A stretch of 23,176 bases of DNA from a virus. The notes under the pieces were generated by a model. The model had not been told where the DNA came from. It saw nothing but the letters and a program-made list of their open reading frames with translations, and did not search any database. Position numbers and translations under genes: made by a program. The stretch covers positions 2,725-25,900 of the IMG/VR virus record IMGVR_UViG_3300030107_001746. One strand, 5' to 3'. Shown here piece after piece: positions 1-6,235 of the stretch (positions within the stretch are counted from its first letter, which is position 1; every line of letters begins with the position of its first letter).

Positions 1-86
1 GCTAGGGGGTTTTGCTTTTCCCAGTGTTTTACTAATATCTCTAGCTCTTTAATCCTGGCTTTAGCTCTTGCTATCTGTTCCTCCAT
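1..86 (-). CDS. Small coiled-coil protein, 3' end beyond the left edge
   Basis: An open frame starts at the ATG at 86-84 on the minus strand and runs off the left edge without a stop, giving at least 28 residues beginning MEEQIARAKARIKELEIL. The visible part is charged, with hydrophobic residues spaced as in a helical coiled coil. Its start lies inside the last codons of the membrane-protein gene to its right (16-nt overlap, different frame), which is typical of translational coupling in this genome. No family is recognisable from so short a piece. An accessory of the neighbouring membrane protein is possible by position only. Confidence 0.5.
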   Translation of the reverse strand, partial: MEEQIARAKARIKELEILVKHWEKQNPL

Positions 87-259
87 CCGTTTGGATCCCT
101 CTTTTTAACTTCTAATCTAGCAATAGCCTGCTCTGCTGCATTCATGCGATGGAATAGCTCTATTAGGTCTCTATGTCGTTTATTTGTGTAGTTTGAAATA
201 ACCATCAATAGGCCAGAGACAGCAGCCCCTATCAAGGCTGCGAGTAGTTCTTGAGGCAT
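71..259 (-). CDS. Small single-TM membrane protein, holin-like in layout
   Basis: This 62-residue protein has a short N-terminus (MPQEL), one membrane segment at about residues 6-23 (LAALIGAAVSGLLMVIS) and a highly charged C-terminal helix (about 25-62, rich in Arg, Lys and Glu). The ATG at 259 has an AAGG ribosome site eight bases upstream. Size and layout fit small phage membrane proteins such as one-TM holins or holin accessories, but no family motif proves this and no endolysin gene is visible beside it. It diverges from the plus-strand cassette that starts at 305 and overlaps the next tiny gene to the left. I am fairly sure the gene is real and unsure of its function. Confidence 0.6.
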   Translation of the reverse strand: MPQELLAALIGAAVSGLLMVISNYTNKRHRDLIELFHRMNAAEQAIARLEVKKRDPNGWRNR

Positions 260-304
260 TTTTTACCTTTTGGAGTAATCTTAGAATATTGCTGTTATTT
301 TTTC
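260..304. promoter_or_regulatory. Divergent intergenic gap, presumed start region for both strands
   Basis: These 45 bases separate the divergent starts at 259 (minus) and 305 (plus). The minus side has a clear AAGG ribosome site. The plus side has no good Shine-Dalgarno sequence near 305. A TAGAAT at 282-287 could be a -10 element for the plus operon, but no properly spaced -35 box is visible. Divergent orientation implies that transcription starts here or nearby. That is inference. Confidence 0.3.
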
Positions 305-742
305 ATGCCTGAAAAATCAACCCCAGACACCAAAGACAAAAAAGGAATCCTTGGAAAACTGGAAGAAATCACCCCAGACAAAGAAGAACAGGTTGCATTA
401 ATTGGCGTGGCCGTGAGACTAGGAATTGTGGTGTGGTCAGGATTTATCTTGACATTAGCCTACGTTGACCTACCAGGATTCCAGAAACAAAACTTCGATC
501 CGACCTTCATTGCCAGCGTGTTTACGGGAGCCCTCAGCACTTTTGGCTTGGCTACAGCTAAAGATAAGAAGAATGGAAATGGTGTAAGTAAAGAAGAAAT
601 GGAAGCAATGATTGCTAAAAGTAATACAGCACAGACTGAGCAAATCATTAGAGTACAAACTCCTTTGACTATTAATGGAGCTGAAGTTGTGCAAACTGAG
701 CCTGTCGTTAAAAAAGCTGTTGACCCAGAGGTGAAAAATTAA
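305..742 (+). CDS. Two-TM phage membrane protein, possible holin
   Basis: This 145-residue protein starts at the ATG at 305. A longer TTG start at 251 would add 18 residues overlapping the divergent gene and is unlikely. It has a charged N-terminus (1-28, Lys/Asp/Glu-rich), a membrane segment at about 30-53 (VALIGVAVRLGIVVWSGFIL), a loop YVDLPGFQKQNFDPT, a second hydrophobic stretch at about 67-84 (FIASVFTGALSTFGLATA), and a long charged C-terminal tail. Two TM helices with both ends predicted cytoplasmic fit a class II-like holin or a membrane anchor. It opens the exported-protein cassette and shares one base with the next gene (TAATG at 740-744). Gene call secure, function tentative. Confidence 0.65.
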   Translation: MPEKSTPDTKDKKGILGKLEEITPDKEEQVALIGVAVRLGIVVWSGFILTLAYVDLPGFQKQNFDPTFIASVFTGALSTFGLATAKDKKNGNGVSKEEMEAMIAKSNTAQTEQIIRVQTPLTINGAEVVQTEPVVKKAVDPEVKN

Positions 743-1257
743 TGAAAAAACTTCTAATCCTGCTACTGCTGACAGCTCCAGTTTGTAAGGCAGATATGAG
801 GCACTCAATAACCACCTCAGCAAAAGTAACTTTAGACGCTGCTTATAGTTCCGCAAATCGGATTGGGACAACTTACAGCGTTACAGGTAACAACATCACA
901 CCGAGTACTACTGTTTCAGGCACTACGACTTCTGGAGCGATTGGAGGATTAACGGCTGATTCGGTTACAGCAGGAGTACCAGCAATTGTAGATACTGACT
1001 TCGCTATAACCACTGCTGGTTCTGCCTATTCGATGACGGAAAGTCTAACGGTTGGTGATGCAGTTCAAAGTGCAACTACCGTCACTGGAGGGGTTGTTCC
1101 TGCATTACCTTCTCTTGGTTCAACAGTTACAGGAAGTGGTGGTGTTTCTGGTGCAACCATAACAAGTTTAAGTTCGGGGATTCATACCTGTGGTGGCACA
1201 ATGGGAGCTGGTTCTAGTTGCACGGCACAGACCATAGTTGAATCGGTGGTGGACTAG
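742..1257 (+). CDS. Exported Ser/Thr/Gly-rich protein with signal peptide
   Basis: This 171-residue protein has a classical signal peptide: Lys2-Lys3, hydrophobic run ILLLLLTAPV, and a likely signal peptidase I site after CKA (residue 17). The Cys before it does not sit in a convincing lipobox. The mature part is rich in Thr, Ser, Gly and Val (for example TYSVTGNNITPSTTVSG), suggesting a beta-rich secreted or surface fold. It holds only two cysteines, near the C-terminus (HTCGGTMGAGSSC), which could form a disulfide outside the cytoplasm. ATG 742 overlaps the previous stop by one base, and its own TAG overlaps the GTG of the following micropeptide. From memory, similar proteins occur in marine cyanomyoviruses, so this may be a conserved phage export cassette. 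Function unknown. Confidence 0.7.
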   Translation: MKKLLILLLLTAPVCKADMRHSITTSAKVTLDAAYSSANRIGTTYSVTGNNITPSTTVSGTTTSGAIGGLTADSVTAGVPAIVDTDFAITTAGSAYSMTESLTVGDAVQSATTVTGGVVPALPSLGSTVTGSGGVSGATITSLSSGIHTCGGTMGAGSSCTAQTIVESVVD

Positions 1258-1352
1258 TGCATGTTCCAATTCTTGTTTGTTTTCTCGCTTGCATACTTAT
1301 TGCAGGATTTAATTTCCTGATGTGGAAACACTATATGGATATACATAAGTGA
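1257..1352 (+). CDS. 31-aa membrane micropeptide
   Basis: A short frame begins with GTG at 1257, sharing its G with the upstream TAG, and ends with TGA at 1350-1352. That TGA overlaps the GTG of the next gene by four bases (GTGA). The 31-residue peptide begins MHVPILVCFLACILIAGFNF and ends in LMWKHYMDIHK, so residues 4-22 form one membrane helix with a short polar tail. Without it, the flanking genes would be separated by 91 bases in an otherwise overlapping operon. The exact stop/start joins on both sides are the main evidence. Function unknown; small membrane partner or coupling ORF are both possible. Confidence 0.55.
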   Translation: MHVPILVCFLACILIAGFNFLMWKHYMDIHK

Positions 1353-1783
1353 AGCGTTATTTACTGCTATTATTATTATTAAATAACTGGCAAAAGCCAG
1401 TCATAGCAGTGCCAGTTGTGCCAAATTTTTCCTCAGGATCAATGTCGGCTGTCACACGTACCACTCAAAACATAACAGAAACAATAGTCTCGACAGATTA
1501 CAATACTGGTCATTCGTTATCTATAACAGGGGCAAATTTAGAAATAGATGGATCAACAATTTTTCCTAATCCTACAACTATTAATCAAACTGTAAATGGG
1601 ACAACTTATTCATGGACTGGAGCCGATCTAACAACAATGCCCAACGTAACTATCAAAAACCCAGGGGCAGCGTTCCAAGCGAATTTCCATTATGTCTCAC
1701 CTGGGCTTTCAAATGTAACAAACATAACTCGCACAACTCAGGTAGAAAGCGTAACAGAAACTACCTCTACATTCTCCCAATAA
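1349..1783 (+). CDS. Exported protein with signal peptide
   Basis: This 144-residue protein starts at GTG 1349, within the stop of the micropeptide (GTGA). It has a signal peptide with Lys2-Arg3, a leucine run (LLLLLLL) and a likely cleavage after VIA near residue 20. The mature domain starts VPVVPNFSSGSMSAVTRTTQ and is rich in Thr, Asn and Val with no cysteine, suggesting a beta-rich secreted or surface protein. The ending (RTTQVESVTETTSTFSQ) looks like a natural terminus. The following gene overlaps its 3' end in another frame. I recall relatives in marine cyanophages but cannot check. Role unknown; adhesin, virion-associated surface protein or envelope modifier are options. Confidence 0.7.
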   Translation: MKRYLLLLLLLNNWQKPVIAVPVVPNFSSGSMSAVTRTTQNITETIVSTDYNTGHSLSITGANLEIDGSTIFPNPTTINQTVNGTTYSWTGADLTTMPNVTIKNPGAAFQANFHYVSPGLSNVTNITRTTQVESVTETTSTFSQ

Positions 1784-2382
1784 TATTCGCACTTAATCCT
1801 TTAAAAGTATTAGCAAATACCTCCCAAACCGCAGCTCCCGTAGCCAATTCCAGTGGTTCAGTGACCAACATGGCTATACAATCTTTGCAAGGTAATATGA
1901 TACAAAACCAGTATGGTAATGGAATAGTTTGTCAAGGCCCAATGCTCACGGCATCTCCATTCCTAACTGATAGTTTCCAGCAGCAATCTCCCAAGGAATA
2001 TTGGTATGATTCGCCTGTCTATTCAGATACTGGTGATCTTCTTTATCATCAAAAAGTAAGAACAGGACAGAAAGATTCTTTAAGTTTAAATTGGGGTTTT
2101 TCAATTACATTTAGCCTTCCATTAGATAATTCATTACAAAAGCGTTGTAAGGCTATGGCAGATAAGTGGCTTGCAATCCAAGATCAAAACCTAAAAGACA
2201 AGGAATTATCCTGGCACGTTGCTCGTCTTAAAGAGTGCGGTGCGCTTAAGAAATCTGGAATTGAATTTGCTAAAAATTCTGTCTTCTATTCTTTATGTGA
2301 AGACGTTCTAGTTCTACCAAAAATGGGACAAGTCTTACCTCACAGGCACAATATCCCTGAAATCAAAATAGAAAATAATTAG
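1771..2382 (+). CDS. Exported four-cysteine protein, start codon unresolved
   Basis: The frame reads through RKRNRNYLYILPIIFALNPLKVLANTS, shown here only to describe its three parts: basic n-region, hydrophobic core and a VLA cleavage site, that is, a good signal peptide. No ATG, GTG or TTG lies just upstream. The only ATG that keeps it is at 1612, which would prepend about 49 polar residues and overlap the previous gene by 172 nt. The next standard start, GTG 1861, removes the signal. I set the left end at an ATT (1771) as a placeholder. The mature part has SGSVTNMAIQ, then VCQGP, KRCKA, KECGA and SLCED, four cysteines that could form two disulfides. Alternatives are a -1 frameshift from the preceding gene or a sequence error. 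It ends the cassette. Confidence 0.6.
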   Translation: MLPIIFALNPLKVLANTSQTAAPVANSSGSVTNMAIQSLQGNMIQNQYGNGIVCQGPMLTASPFLTDSFQQQSPKEYWYDSPVYSDTGDLLYHQKVRTGQKDSLSLNWGFSITFSLPLDNSLQKRCKAMADKWLAIQDQNLKDKELSWHVARLKECGALKKSGIEFAKNSVFYSLCEDVLVLPKMGQVLPHRHNIPEIKIENN

Positions 2383-2522
2383 AGAAGGGGTTGTTTTCAA
2401 GCTGATCGATCCCCCAAGCATAGAGGTACGAGTCTCACGTACTTATCAAGAGGGGCCAACTTCCTTCTCTGAAGGTCGAGAACATTGACCTGTTAGGCGA
2501 ACACGCTTTAACGGTGTATCCT
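2383..2522. other. Convergent intergenic region with small inverted repeats
   Basis: No gene is visible in these 140 bases between the convergent operons. The stretch is visibly richer in G and C than its surroundings. It has short perfect inverted repeats: GTACG/CGTAC at 2426-2430 and 2438-2442, CCTTC/GAAGG at 2463-2467 and 2471-2475, and the palindrome GATCGATC at 2404-2411. None is followed by a clear U-tract, so I do not call an intrinsic terminator. Transcription from both sides should end here, and a structured RNA or a recognition site is possible. Confidence 0.35.
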
Positions 2523-3257
2523 CTACTTTGATTTTACCTTATTTTTCAATGGTGGTAAACCTCGTTTCTCCCGATAAGCAATAGTTCGTCTTTCAGATAA
2601 GTTTGGACGCTCCACTTTCTTACCTAATATCTTTTTAACTCTATTTACTATCTGCTTGATGATGGGCTTGACGGCTCTCAAAAGCAATGGTGTAGAAAGT
2701 GCTGCTGTAGTTGCTACGAGCGTTATCGACCCAGTTTTTACAACTTGTGGAACAGTTGGTATTGCATCAATTATCTGTTGCTGGACACTTAATTTTTTAT
2801 ATCTAGTTACACAACGGTTTCCTACCAATTCATACTTAATAATCTGTTTAGTACCTTCTTCTACTTTTGTCCCAACTTCAGGCGCACCATCAGGAGGACA
2901 TTCTTCTGGCTTTGCTTTTGGTACTTCTGGTGCTGGAGGGGTTTCTGGTTGCTCGAATCGTTGAGGTTTTGTTTCTTCTGTGTAAATAAGTTCTTCTGGA
3001 GTAAACTCCATTGCGTTATAAGAAGGATATTGAGCATCGCAAACAACAATATTTCCCTTTGGATCGTTACTTACTAGGTTGTCATTTTCTCTTGAACTAC
3101 GTCTTGTTTCTACGCAGCCAGGAATATTAACAACAGGAAATCCCATAGGCACAACCACAGGGACATTGGGAGTATTAATTTTTGGAGCGTTTAAAATATA
3201 AGTTCTTACTGGTTCAATCCGAATAGACTTAACTTCTATTCTGGGTATCTCTGTCAA
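2523..3257 (-). CDS. Proline-rich single-TM phage protein
   Basis: This 244-residue protein starts with TTG at 3257, inside the upstream TGA (TTGA overlap), so it is translationally coupled. The N-terminal 50 residues are rich in Pro, Val and Ile (for example APKINTPNVPVVVPMGF). A middle segment carries NDPKGNIVVCDAQYPSYN, followed by a Pro/Glu-rich linker (about 101-125), one hydrophobic segment at about 176-195 (GSITLVATTAALSTPLLLRA), and a very basic C-terminal tail. Four cysteines (48, 73, 120, 149) all lie before the TM. It has no N-terminal signal. From memory, proteins of this type sit beside structural genes in T4-like marine cyanophages. A membrane-associated or virion protein is plausible; function unknown. 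Confidence 0.65.
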   Translation of the reverse strand: MTEIPRIEVKSIRIEPVRTYILNAPKINTPNVPVVVPMGFPVVNIPGCVETRRSSRENDNLVSNDPKGNIVVCDAQYPSYNAMEFTPEELIYTEETKPQRFEQPETPPAPEVPKAKPEECPPDGAPEVGTKVEEGTKQIIKYELVGNRCVTRYKKLSVQQQIIDAIPTVPQVVKTGSITLVATTAALSTPLLLRAVKPIIKQIVNRVKKILGKKVERPNLSERRTIAYREKRGLPPLKNKVKSK

Positions 3258-3493
3258 AACTTAGGAATACTAAATCCACCAGCACCACCAGCTTTAGGCT
3301 TTGCAGTAGGAAGAACAGGGCCAGAGAGTCCAGGCATTTTTAACGATCCAGTGACTTGTTCAATTAATTGCTTCTTTAACTTTTCTTGATTCTCTTCATT
3401 AGTGATCCATAGATAGCCAAAAACTCCTCCCCCTGTAATTGCAGCTACAAGGACAAAAGAGATTACACTAATAATGTTTAAAATTTTTTGCAT
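3254..3493 (-). CDS. Small signal-anchor membrane protein
   Basis: This 79-residue protein has an N-terminal membrane segment at about residues 7-30 (ISVISFVLVAAITGGGVFGY) after a short MQKILN lead. An amphipathic, Lys/Glu-rich helix follows (33-52), then a Pro/Gly tail ending GGAGGFSIPKF. The TM could be a signal anchor or an uncleaved signal. It overlaps the next gene by four bases. The layout resembles a small protein I recall near structural genes of marine cyanophages. Together with its downstream partner it may form a membrane pair; that is inference. There is no ribosome site of note and the ATG is unambiguous. Confidence 0.65.
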   Translation of the reverse strand: MQKILNIISVISFVLVAAITGGGVFGYLWITNEENQEKLKKQLIEQVTGSLKMPGLSGPVLPTAKPKAGGAGGFSIPKF

Positions 3494-3543
3494 GGTAAGA
3501 GACGCAATTTTAAAAGCTATTGCTCACACTAGCCTAATTCTAA

Positions 3544-3777
3544 CTATTGGGCTTCTTCCTCTGTTACCTCTGTATTTTCTGGGTTCTCTTCAGGTTCAGC
3601 AGCAGCAGATGAAAGTAATTTAGCTTGTGCATCTTTAACACCAACTAAAGCACCTTCTATGCGATCAATATTCCTTAAAGATAATACTTTTGCTTCTTCA
3701 AGTTTTTGAAGATTTTGCTTTTCAGCATCTAGTTTTTGTTGATATTCTTCAACAAGAGTTGCGATAATATCAGACAT
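3544..3777 (-). CDS. Small coiled-coil protein with acidic tail
   Basis: This 77-residue protein is nearly all alpha-helical: residues 5-57 show heptad-like spacing of Leu, Ile and Val (for example VEEYQQKLDAEKQNLQKLEE), followed by an acidic tail (EPEENPENTEVTEEEAQ). It has no TM segment and no cysteine. It lies between the 96-aa conserved phage protein and the small membrane protein, six bases after the former. A coiled-coil trimer or a chaperone for fibres is possible, given its place at the end of the fibre region. No family recognised. Confidence 0.6.
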   Translation of the reverse strand: MSDIIATLVEEYQQKLDAEKQNLQKLEEAKVLSLRNIDRIEGALVGVKDAQAKLLSSAAAEPEENPENTEVTEEEAQ

Positions 3778-3783
3778 AATTAA

Positions 3784-4074
3784 TTAAGAAGGTGTATTTG
3801 ATTTTTTAGCAACTAAAAAAGCAGTGTAGTCAGTCTTTACTTGATCCGTCCACGCAGCATTGCAGTGTCGCTGAACATCTGCATCCTCGCCTGATATATC
3901 TGTATTAACTAGGTTGTCACTTGCATCTAGTGTTCCTGGTACTAATACTTTTCTATGAAAGGTACGAGTCAGTTCTTTACCATCATCTTTTATAATTGTC
4001 GCATTTCTGACCTGTACCGACCATCTGTTAACGATCTCTATCTTATCGTTCTCTTGTGTTTTAGTTAAGCTCAT
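3784..4074 (-). CDS. Conserved small phage protein, fibre region
   Basis: This 96-residue protein begins MSLTKTQENDKIEIVNRWSV. Its pattern, VQVRNATIIKDDGKELTRTFHRKVLVPG followed by a C-terminal helix with NAAWTDQVKTDYTAFL, resembles a short protein found in the fibre regions of marine phages (recollection). It is soluble and has a single Cys in the C-terminal half. GGAG lies 12 bases before its ATG. The 60 bases between it and the preceding fibre gene hold nothing clear. Likely a fibre-assembly or virion-associated factor by context; function not established. Confidence 0.6.
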   Translation of the reverse strand: MSLTKTQENDKIEIVNRWSVQVRNATIIKDDGKELTRTFHRKVLVPGTLDASDNLVNTDISGEDADVQRHCNAAWTDQVKTDYTAFLVAKKSNTPS

Positions 4075-4133
4075 TTAGGATTAATCTCCGATTAAAACAG
4101 GTTTATGGCTTAGTTTAAAGACGTGCTAACGGT

Positions 4134-4883
4134 CTAGCCTATTGGATATGTTGCACAAAAATATATTTCGTGACCACTACTTAATTCATTATGTCTAAGC
4201 TGTTCAAAAGTCCCTGTAGCTGAACCATAAAATTTAATGTGGTCATCCTCTGCAAACGCTACCCAAGGTACAACTTGACCAACATTCTGTATCATTGCGG
4301 CTCCAGCAGCACCAGCCCAAGAACTTGAAGTAGAATAAGGTAAACCTTTAAGCTTGATCATGTCGTTTGTACTTGTATCGCTGAATCCACTTGCTTTTGC
4401 CCAAACAGTAACTTGCTGCCCAATTAATCTATATTTACCAGAAGTAGTAGTGCAAGTTCCATCGTGAGGATTAATTGACCATGCGCCCTCTTCATAGTCT
4501 GCAAAAAGCTCCGAAGTACCTGTATTGGCAGTAGCACTAAAGTCAATACCGTGACCAGAGGCAACAACTAGATTTCCATCACTTATCTCAAAGTTTCCTC
4601 CACTGTGTATTTTTGCAGTTTCTTTATTGAAAGTTTCAAAGACTAAATCTGCTACACCATCTCCAGCATTATTAAGAGAAGCAATCTTTGTCGCATTTGT
4701 TCCTGCATGACGCAGAATTAATTTTCCGTTAGATCCAACAACTTCCAATGAGGTTCCATCAAAGGTAAGATTAGCCTCACCTTCTAAAGTGTTAGCAGTC
4801 CCAGAACCAGTAATAACTTTGTTATCTGCGTTATTGTTTATAAGGGTTTCTATTCCTTCTTTTTCTACTTGTGTTAATCCCAT
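4134..4883 (-). CDS. Tail fibre protein
   Basis: This 249-residue protein has an N-terminal helical segment (1-25) and then the phage fibre motif NADNKVITGSGTANTLEGEA followed by LTFDGTSLEV. A beta-rich stem follows with the segment GHGIDFSATANTGTSELFADYEEGAW, shown as a landmark, which in many marine phage fibres precedes a C-terminal beta-sandwich. The C-terminal half (about 140-249) would be that receptor-facing domain. The ATG overlaps the stop of the 55-aa gene by one base. It lacks an intramolecular chaperone signature. Role: part of the tail-tip adhesion apparatus, inferred from these motifs and the fibre cluster. Confidence 0.7.
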   Translation of the reverse strand: MGLTQVEKEGIETLINNNADNKVITGSGTANTLEGEANLTFDGTSLEVVGSNGKLILRHAGTNATKIASLNNAGDGVADLVFETFNKETAKIHSGGNFEISDGNLVVASGHGIDFSATANTGTSELFADYEEGAWSINPHDGTCTTTSGKYRLIGQQVTVWAKASGFSDTSTNDMIKLKGLPYSTSSSWAGAAGAAMIQNVGQVVPWVAFAEDDHIKFYGSATGTFEQLRHNELSSGHEIYFCATYPIG

Positions 4884-5050
4884 TAGTCTGCCGCCTCCGC
4901 TGTGTTTGTCTTAGCCCACTCTAAGTACTCTTGGTAGTCTGTGTTTGCTGGATCACATGGAATACTCACACGCATATTTGCAGGTATATCCTCTTGTTTT
5001 AAAACTCCTACAGTTTTTCCGTTGTGTTCAATTAGTTTGTACTTAGCCAT
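4883..5050 (-). CDS. 55-aa XkdW-like fibre-assembly-type protein
   Basis: A short gene starts at the ATG at 5050 and ends in TAA at 4885-4883, overlapping the next ATG by one base. The protein starts MAKYKLIEHNGKTVGVLKQ and has the motif NTDYQEYLEWAKTNTAEAAD at its end. The NxDYQEYLxW element is a widespread signature of short proteins next to tail-fibre genes (XkdW-like or fibre assembly). It sits two bases from the preceding fibre gene, so it may serve that fibre or the one after it. Chaperone role is inferred from context. Confidence 0.7.
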   Translation of the reverse strand: MAKYKLIEHNGKTVGVLKQEDIPANMRVSIPCDPANTDYQEYLEWAKTNTAEAAD

Positions 5051-5052
5051 AA

Positions 5053-6234
5053 TTAAAACTCTGCTGATAAATCAATTGTAGAGCTAGACCCTTCACCTCT
5101 TATCATTCCAGCAATTCCAGCCGTATCACTTACACTTCCAGATTGAGTAAATTCTGCTGATGTGGGTGTGCAATAACGCTCAGTAAGAGAGTTGAAGCTA
5201 TGGCTTTGCCCACCTTCTCTGAACATCCAACCACTTGAAACAACTGAAGCTGAAAATGTAGGTGCGGTTCTCATTTCAGGGAATCTTATAATGCCTGTTA
5301 TTGTAGAAGAGCTTTCAAAACAACCTATACATACAGGTCTTTGCGCCCCGTCTACTTGTGAATGCGCTCTTTGAAAATACCTCTGACACCTAGCTAATTC
5401 GGTTCCGTATGGCAAGTGTTCAAAGTCAGTGGCTCCATAATCACTTACTTCCATTTGAAGTCCTGTAATAAGCCAAGTAGCCCCATTAGTTCCACCTAAT
5501 TGAACCTGTCCTGTAGTTCCTTGTGCGCTGTCTCCTGATTGCCAAGATCCTGTTCCTGTTATACCTTGATCTGGCCCTACTCTGTTAGATCCACTATATA
5601 AACCAAATTTCAAATTTATACCTGCGCTCGTTCCCTGCGACCAAGATCCTGATGTTGGCCCTGGTACTTTAATTTTTATCTTTTCCCATGTATTAGCAGA
5701 AGAGATTGGGTATAAAACACAATAATTTTTACCTCCACCAGTTATTGCTAATCCAAAGTTACCTGTTAAAGAGGATTTAACCCAAAAACTAATATAGAAA
5801 GTTTTAGCTGTAGACTGTCCAAAATCAAAATGATCTGTGGTATTAGCTTCAGCTCTATACTGCATACTTAATCTATCATCAGCAGCAGGAGTTCCCCCAG
5901 ACGACTCAGGTGTGGTGACTGTAAGTTTATTAGCGTATTTAAAACCTTCTGGAGCATCATTGTCTATTCTTTGAATATCAGTATCTAATTCACCAGAACC
6001 ATAATTAAAGAACTGCATTCTATCAGCAGCAAAAGCAGCATTATCACCAGCATCAAGGTCAACTGAACTACCGCTATTCCTTTGATCTACTGAGAAATCT
6101 CCATTAATTACAACATTTCTGTTGCTTAGATTATTAGTAATCTTTGCCGTACACGTTCCATCAGAGGCTAGCGAAATAGCGTTTCCATTAGCCCCTGCGG
6201 AATCAGATATGCTATTGACTTTTAATTGGCTCAT
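5053..6234 (-). CDS. Large tail fibre or carbohydrate-binding structural protein
   Basis: This 393-residue protein starts MSQLKVNSISDSAGANGNAI, a fibre N-terminus seen in phage structural proteins. It continues into NVVINGDFSVDQRNSG at about 39-54 and a galactose-binding-like jelly-roll region (about 100-260, with FYISFWVKSS and TWLITGLQMEV). It then has the landmark ATDFEHLPYGTELARCQRYF, typical of marine phage structural proteins, before a C-terminal beta domain (about 285-393). The jelly-roll suggests sugar or lipopolysaccharide binding. It starts one base after the preceding gene ends. I am fairly confident it is a virion adhesin; the ligand is unknown. Confidence 0.7.
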   Translation of the reverse strand: MSQLKVNSISDSAGANGNAISLASDGTCTAKITNNLSNRNVVINGDFSVDQRNSGSSVDLDAGDNAAFAADRMQFFNYGSGELDTDIQRIDNDAPEGFKYANKLTVTTPESSGGTPAADDRLSMQYRAEANTTDHFDFGQSTAKTFYISFWVKSSLTGNFGLAITGGGKNYCVLYPISSANTWEKIKIKVPGPTSGSWSQGTSAGINLKFGLYSGSNRVGPDQGITGTGSWQSGDSAQGTTGQVQLGGTNGATWLITGLQMEVSDYGATDFEHLPYGTELARCQRYFQRAHSQVDGAQRPVCIGCFESSSTITGIIRFPEMRTAPTFSASVVSSGWMFREGGQSHSFNSLTERYCTPTSAEFTQSGSVSDTAGIAGMIRGEGSSSTIDLSAEF

Positions 6235-6235
6235 G

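Noticed and set aside
251-304. TTG start at 251 for the two-TM protein
   Set aside because: It would overlap the divergent gene and add 18 residues with no ribosome site; the ATG at 305 gives a normal charged N-terminus.
470-871. 133-aa minus-strand open frame opposite the plus-strand cassette
   Set aside because: It runs antisense through two well supported genes with signal peptide or TM features, has low-complexity Leu/Ser/Phe content and no ribosome site.
1349-1783. Classical -1 slippery site at the end of this gene that would explain the next frame
   Set aside because: No X-XXY-YYZ heptamer in the right phase was found in the last 30 codons.
2395-2480. Possible tRNA (GATCGATCCCCC looks like part of a T arm)
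   Set aside because: No acceptor stem pairing, no anticodon arm and no D arm at the right distances on either strand.
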